Assembly: GCA_009781515.1 (NCBI GenBank)
Contig: WQXY01000018.1
Location: 1 to 46,294 of the forward strand
Length of the DNA: 46,294 nt
Reading direction: 5' to 3'
DNA from: Oscillospiraceae bacterium
GTDB taxonomy: Bacteria; Bacillota; Clostridia; Oscillospirales; Oscillospiraceae
The notes beneath the pieces are model-generated. The model did no database searches and was not told the origin of the DNA. It saw only the letters and a list, made by a program, of their open reading frames with translations. Shown one piece after another: positions 42,918 through 46,294 of this stretch (position 1 is its first letter; every line of letters begins with the position of its first letter). The position numbers were made by a program, and so were the translations under genes.

Positions 42918-43650
42918 TGTTATCGGCGGCAGGATTACAAAAGGATATAAGTTTCAAGATAACATAGATATTGCCTCGGCAGAAGAAATGGCTGAAATTA
43001 TGAGCCGTGAACAAATTGACGAGATAATTTTCTTTGACATTATGGCAAGCGCGGAAAAGCGCAATATTGATGCCCAAACGATGAAAAAGGTTGCCGCTCG
43101 TGTGTCGGTGCCGTTTATTGTGGGTGGCGGGATAAAAGACGTAGACGGCATGAGAGAAGCGTTTGACGCGGGAGCGGGAAAAATCAGCATTGACTCCATG
43201 GCTGTGAGAAATCCGCAGCTTATTGCAGACGGTGCAAAAGCTTTTGGCTCGGAGCGTATTGTGCTTTCAACTCAAGTGTTGAAGACGCCGTCTAAGCCGA
43301 GCGGGTACGAGGTGTACATTGACGCGGCAAAAACGGCGACCGGGCTTGATTTGATTGAATGGATTAAACGTGGGGAGCAGCTCGGCGCGGGTGAGATTTG
43401 CATCAACAGCATTGACAATGACGGTGCTGCAGGCGGATACGACATTGAAATGATGAAGCTTGCCGAGGCAAATGTTTCGGTGCCGCTTATTGCTTCGGGG
43501 GGTGCGGGGAAACCCGAGCACTTGAAAGAGGTGTTTACGGAAACAAACGCAGCCGCAGCAATCATCAGCAGCATGCTCTACTCGCCAAGACTTGAGCGCA
43601 ATTATACGGTCCGTGAGCTGAAAGAGTATCTGAAAGCCGAGGGTATATGA
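42886..43650 (+). CDS. HisF-like (imidazole glycerol phosphate synthase) barrel, catalytic Asp replaced
   Basis: 254 residues, full HisF length, with AGAAAGGAT before the ATG inside the preceding gene. The fold signature is kept: ACFDV with Asp11, GGGIKDVDG, KISIDSMAV, NSIDNDG, IASGGAGKPEH. HisF of Thermotoga uses Asp11 and Asp130; here residue 130 is Gln (VLSTQVLKT). There is no HisH or other his gene. So the usual cyclase reaction may be lost or changed. Similar stray HisF paralogs appear in sugar nucleotide pathways. The stop codon is the first base triplet of a dispersed repeat (43648-43671). Confidence 0.82.
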   Translation: METKRLIACFDVIGGRITKGYKFQDNIDIASAEEMAEIMSREQIDEIIFFDIMASAEKRNIDAQTMKKVAARVSVPFIVGGGIKDVDGMREAFDAGAGKISIDSMAVRNPQLIADGAKAFGSERIVLSTQVLKTPSKPSGYEVYIDAAKTATGLDLIEWIKRGEQLGAGEICINSIDNDGAAGGYDIEMMKLAEANVSVPLIASGGAGKPEHLKEVFTETNAAAAIISSMLYSPRLERNYTVRELKEYLKAEGI

Positions 43651-43671
43651 CAGGGGGACGGGGGTTTGTCA
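43648..43671 (+). repeat. G-rich dispersed repeat, copy 2
   Basis: TGACA at the left end and TGTCA at the right end form terminal inverted repeats around GGGGGACGGGGGTT. It shares 18 identical bases with copy 1. The first three bases are the HisF stop codon. Confidence 0.7.
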
Positions 43672-43703
43672 TAAACTAAAACAATGTCATCTACCGTCAG
43701 GCA

Positions 43704-45050
43704 TTAAATTACTCCTTGGGCTATCATGGCTTCGGCGATTTTCTTGAAGCCTGAAATGTTAGCGCCTGCAACGAGGTTATAGCCAAGTCCGTAATCTTTT
43801 GCTGCTTTTGCAGAGGCGTCGTGAATGTTTTTCATGATGCCTTTCAGTTTTGCGTCGACTTCTTCGGCAGACCATGCAAGTCTCATGGAGTTTTGGCTCA
43901 TCTCAAGGCATGATGTAGCCACGCCGCCTGCATTAACTGCTTTTGACGGTGCTAAAATTACGCCGTTTTTCTGGAAGTAGTCCATTGCTTCGTTGCTGCA
44001 GGGCATATTTGAAACTTCAACAACGTACTTTGTGCCGTTTGCGACGATTTGTTTGGCGTCGTCCATGTTGATTTCATTTTGTGTGGCACAGGGCATAACG
44101 ACATCGGCTTTGACTTCCCACGGCTTTTTGCCTGCGTGGAAAGGCAGTCCGAATTTATCAGCATAATCAATCGCCACATCACGACCGGAAGCACGCATAA
44201 CTGTCAGATAGTGTATTTTTTCATCGGTGCTTACACCGTCGGGGTCGTAGACATAACCGTCACGTCCGCTGATTGTGATAACTTTGCCGCCAAGCTCTGT
44301 GATTTTGAGGGCACTGCCCCATGTTACGTTGCCAAAACCCGAAAGTGCAAATGTCAGACCTTTCATGTCGACACCCTCGTGCTTGAACATTTCTGCGGCG
44401 TAGTATGTTGCGCCGTAGCCTGTTGCTTCGGGGCGAATGAGTGAGCCGCCGTATGTAAGACCTTTTCCGGTCAAAACACCGTTTTCCCATACAGCTTTAA
44501 TGCGTTTGTATTGTCCGTACATATAACCGACTTCGCGCGCTCCGACACCAACGTCACCTGCGGGAACGTCCACATCGGGTCCGATATGCCTGTAAAGCTC
44601 TGTCATGTATGCCTGACAAAAACGCATAATCTCACCATCGGAGCGACCACGCGGGTCAAAGTCAGCGCCGCCCTTACCGCCGCCGATAGGCAGACCTGTC
44701 AGAGAATTTTTGAGCGTTTGCTCAAAAGCGAGAAACTTCATAATGCTCATATTAACAGACGGGTCGAAGCGAAGCCCGCCCTTGTACGGTCCGATTGAGC
44801 CGTTAAACTGCACTCTAAAGCCACGGTTTACTTGTGCTTGTCCGCTGTCGTCAACCCAGCTTATTCTGAAAACTATTGTGCGTTCGGGTTCTGTCATTCG
44901 CTCAAGCAATCCCATTTTTTGGTATTCCGGGTGCTTGTCTATAACCACTTCAAGTGACTTAAATACTTCTTCAACTGCCTGCAGAAATTCCGGTTCGCTT
45001 GCATCGCGTTTTTTTACTTTCTCAAGGACTTCTTTAACATATGCGTTCAC
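43704..45050 (-). CDS. gdhA: NADP-type glutamate dehydrogenase
   Basis: 448 residues from the GTG at 45050, which is 8 nt behind GGAGG and gives the typical beginning NAYVKEVLEKV; two upstream codons fit less well. Active-site pattern PIGGGKGGADFDP holds the catalytic Lys; DVPAGDVGVG binds substrate; the NAD(P)-binding domain includes ALSGFGNVTWG. Length and motifs match the hexameric bacterial class that makes glutamate from 2-oxoglutarate and ammonia. Monocistronic. Confidence 0.96.
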   Translation of the reverse strand: MNAYVKEVLEKVKKRDASEPEFLQAVEEVFKSLEVVIDKHPEYQKMGLLERMTEPERTIVFRISWVDDSGQAQVNRGFRVQFNGSIGPYKGGLRFDPSVNMSIMKFLAFEQTLKNSLTGLPIGGGKGGADFDPRGRSDGEIMRFCQAYMTELYRHIGPDVDVPAGDVGVGAREVGYMYGQYKRIKAVWENGVLTGKGLTYGGSLIRPEATGYGATYYAAEMFKHEGVDMKGLTFALSGFGNVTWGSALKITELGGKVITISGRDGYVYDPDGVSTDEKIHYLTVMRASGRDVAIDYADKFGLPFHAGKKPWEVKADVVMPCATQNEINMDDAKQIVANGTKYVVEVSNMPCSNEAMDYFQKNGVILAPSKAVNAGGVATSCLEMSQNSMRLAWSAEEVDAKLKGIMKNIHDASAKAAKDYGLGYNLVAGANISGFKKIAEAMIAQGVI

Positions 45051-45079
45051 TATCATAACCTCCAAAATAATTTCGGCTT

Positions 45080-45109
45080 AGTATATCACACACATTTATT
45101 TGACGTAAA
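45080..45109 (-). promoter_or_regulatory. Promoter of gdhA
   Basis: On the minus strand TTTACG and TATACT are separated by 18 bp, with TG one base ahead of the -10 box (extended -10). Confidence 0.6.
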
Positions 45110-45118
45110 GCGTTTTTC

Positions 45119-45148
45119 TTGACAATCTGCTCCACAGTGTGCTAATAT
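45119..45148 (+). promoter_or_regulatory. Promoter of tRNA-Met
   Basis: TTGACA (45119-45124) and TAATAT (45143-45148) with an 18-bp spacer. It is divergent from the gdhA promoter; the -35 boxes are 9 bp apart. Confidence 0.65.
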
Positions 45149-45169
45149 AACGCCTGCGTACAGCAATGG

Positions 45170-45246
45170 GGGCCTTTAGCTCAGTTGGTTAGAGCAACCG
45201 GCTCATAACCGGTCGGTCCGCGGTTCGAGTCCGTGAAGGCCCACCA
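45170..45246 (+). tRNA. tRNA-Met (CAT), elongator
   Basis: Acceptor arms GGGCCTT and AAGGCCC, anticodon loop CTCATAA, T-loop GGTTCGAGTCC, discriminator A and encoded CCA (45244-45246). The full-length pairing of the first base pair (G-C) and no C-A mismatch exclude the initiator. A lysidine-modified Ile tRNA is a less likely reading. Confidence 0.92.
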
Positions 45247-45272
45247 CGTCGGAGCAAACTACACTCCATTTC

Positions 45273-45295
45273 ATCAGCCGCATAATGCGGCTGAT
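45273..45295. terminator. Hairpin terminator after tRNA-Met
   Basis: ATCAGCCGCAT and ATGCGGCTGAT form a perfect 11-bp stem with a one-base loop. The T-run downstream is weak. It also stands in front of the stop of the converging gene. Confidence 0.65.
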
Positions 45296-45336
45296 ATTCA
45301 TTACGCTATAAGTCAACCACCGACCCCGTGACATTT

Positions 45337-46294
45337 TTAACCATAACCATATGTTGCCCAATGGACTGCTCCGCAAGAGCAGGTTTCAGTTATCCCTTGA
45401 CCGAAAGGTACCACAAGAGTTATGGTTACGCCACACACGCATGTCTGAACAAATGTACGTGTTGGTTCCGGTGGGGTGTTACCGCCGGAACTGCCGCCGC
45501 CGGAAGTATTTCTCAAGTTATGCCAATAATCAGTGTCACAACTATGACTCATTCTATATGACCCAGCAGGAAGGTTTCTGGTTGTGCTGGCTTCACAGGC
45601 CGAACAGATAAATGTCATTGGATAAGTTTGACTACCGCCTCCGCCTGAGTTGCCTCCGCCACCGGATGAGCTACCGCCACTACTATTCCCGCCACTACTA
45701 CCGCTACTGCCGCTGCGGCGTTCCTGTTCCAAGATTTTGTCATGCTCAGCTTGACCGAAAACAATAGCCTCCTGCAACATATCATCAAATGTATTCAAAT
45801 GCTCGCTGTCTTTGTGAGTTTCTTTCCAATCTTCAAACAATTCGTCAAACAGCTCAAGGGTCATTTCGTTTGCTTCGCCGCGGAAATCCTTATCGTTAAT
45901 TGTTTGGATACCAAGCTCTTTAAGACCACTGAGAGTAGAGAGCACAGCCTCATCAAGCTTACTGTAAATTGCATCTATATCCGACGGGGAAAACAGCAGC
46001 TCGCGTTCAAGGGAAAATAATGTGGTGAGGTCATTTAATTCAACTAAAGCGTTAATGAAAAGCTCAAGCATATGCGTGTAATCATCGGTATTATCTTCTT
46101 TCTTAAAAGTAGACAATAAATCAATTCTTGTATCATACCAATGCGAAAACCAAGAAACAGCATTTAATCGGGCAAGCTCTAATATTTCAAATACAGCAAT
46201 GTTGTCAAAATCGCTTTTTTCATATTCCAAAAGCATATCAGCTATTTCACCGAAAATAATGAACCTTTCATCTCTGTTTGCCTTGTCGAAGCGG
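45337..46294 (-). CDS. Cys-rich protein with Ser/Gly linker and helical region (partial)
   Basis: The gene enters from the right edge; the frame is open to the last base, so the start lies outside. At least 318 residues are present. The first 190 are helical, acidic and without a known domain. A Ser/Gly-only linker of about 30 residues follows, then two small Cys modules: F-x-C-x-x-C ... H-S-C ... W (about 240-275) and C-x-C-G ... C-x-C-G ... W at the end. Each could bind zinc. Not recognised as a family. The linker DNA is TCC/GCC-rich and repetitive, so length variation or assembly errors are possible. Confidence 0.7.
   Translation of the reverse strand, partial: RFDKANRDERFIIFGEIADMLLEYEKSDFDNIAVFEILELARLNAVSWFSHWYDTRIDLLSTFKKEDNTDDYTHMLELFINALVELNDLTTLFSLERELLFSPSDIDAIYSKLDEAVLSTLSGLKELGIQTINDKDFRGEANEMTLELFDELFEDWKETHKDSEHLNTFDDMLQEAIVFGQAEHDKILEQERRSGSSGSSGGNSSGGSSSGGGGNSGGGGSQTYPMTFICSACEASTTRNLPAGSYRMSHSCDTDYWHNLRNTSGGGSSGGNTPPEPTRTFVQTCVCGVTITLVVPFGQGITETCSCGAVHWATYGYG

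Overview
The window looks like chromosome from a motile Clostridia-type Firmicute. Lipoproteins carry Gram-positive lipoboxes, genes have AGGAGG-type ribosome sites and frequent TTG/GTG starts, and base composition is moderate to AT-rich. Family content agrees: PadR/DUF2812, DUF4179 anti-sigma, SpoIIE-type phosphatase, LytTR/GHKL pair, ECF cobalamin uptake and a flagellin with a sigma-D promoter. No outer-membrane genes are seen. The species cannot be named from this sequence.

Layout. 1-1042: the tail of a probable large serine recombinase, a perfect 18-bp palindrome, a terminator and an Asp-rich membrane-anchored protein. 1063-2837: autoregulated PadR/DUF2812 pair. 2845-3795: cytoplasmic-looking GH26 mannanase. 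4016-7599: two overlapping half-transporters forming a probable heterodimeric ABC exporter. 7685-8098: FliL-like lipoprotein. 8169-9187: tRNA-Asn with a 943-bp island between 15-bp copies of the tRNA 3' end; the island carries a GNAT-like gene and a small acidic partner but no integrase. 9378-14390: OmpR-type two-component pair facing a MacB/FtsX-type ABC transporter. 14561-18781: two diguanylate cyclases flanking an ECF sigma/anti-sigma pair. 18893-23019: LplB/YtcP-type carbohydrate ABC importer (two permeases plus binding lipoprotein, no ATPase). 23112-25019: flagellin, read leftward from a sigma-D promoter. 25226-32293: a 2191-residue surface protein with YDG repeats and a small membrane protein.

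32335-36600 is a leftward operon of GPH sugar symporter, STAS protein, SpoIIE-type phosphatase and CDF-like transporter. 36735-40592 holds an HD phosphohydrolase, an orphan OmpR regulator, a LytTR/GHKL pair and an ArsC-like protein. 40559-41750 is a cobalamin uptake unit (ECF S component and DUF4430 lipoprotein) under a cobalamin riboswitch. 41859-45050 carries an M15 peptidase, a HisF-like protein lacking one catalytic Asp, and NADP-type glutamate dehydrogenase. 45170-46294 has tRNA-Met and a partial Cys-rich protein with a Ser/Gly linker.

Themes: sensing and c-di-GMP signalling, carbohydrate uptake, motility and surface structure. Three unusual layers cut across genes: promoters placed exactly 7 nt before a start codon (possible leaderless mRNAs); a dispersed G-rich repeat found in three places, once inside an ABC coding sequence and once supplying a stop codon; and the tRNA-Asn mini-island. 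No CRISPR array, insertion sequence or rRNA gene was seen.
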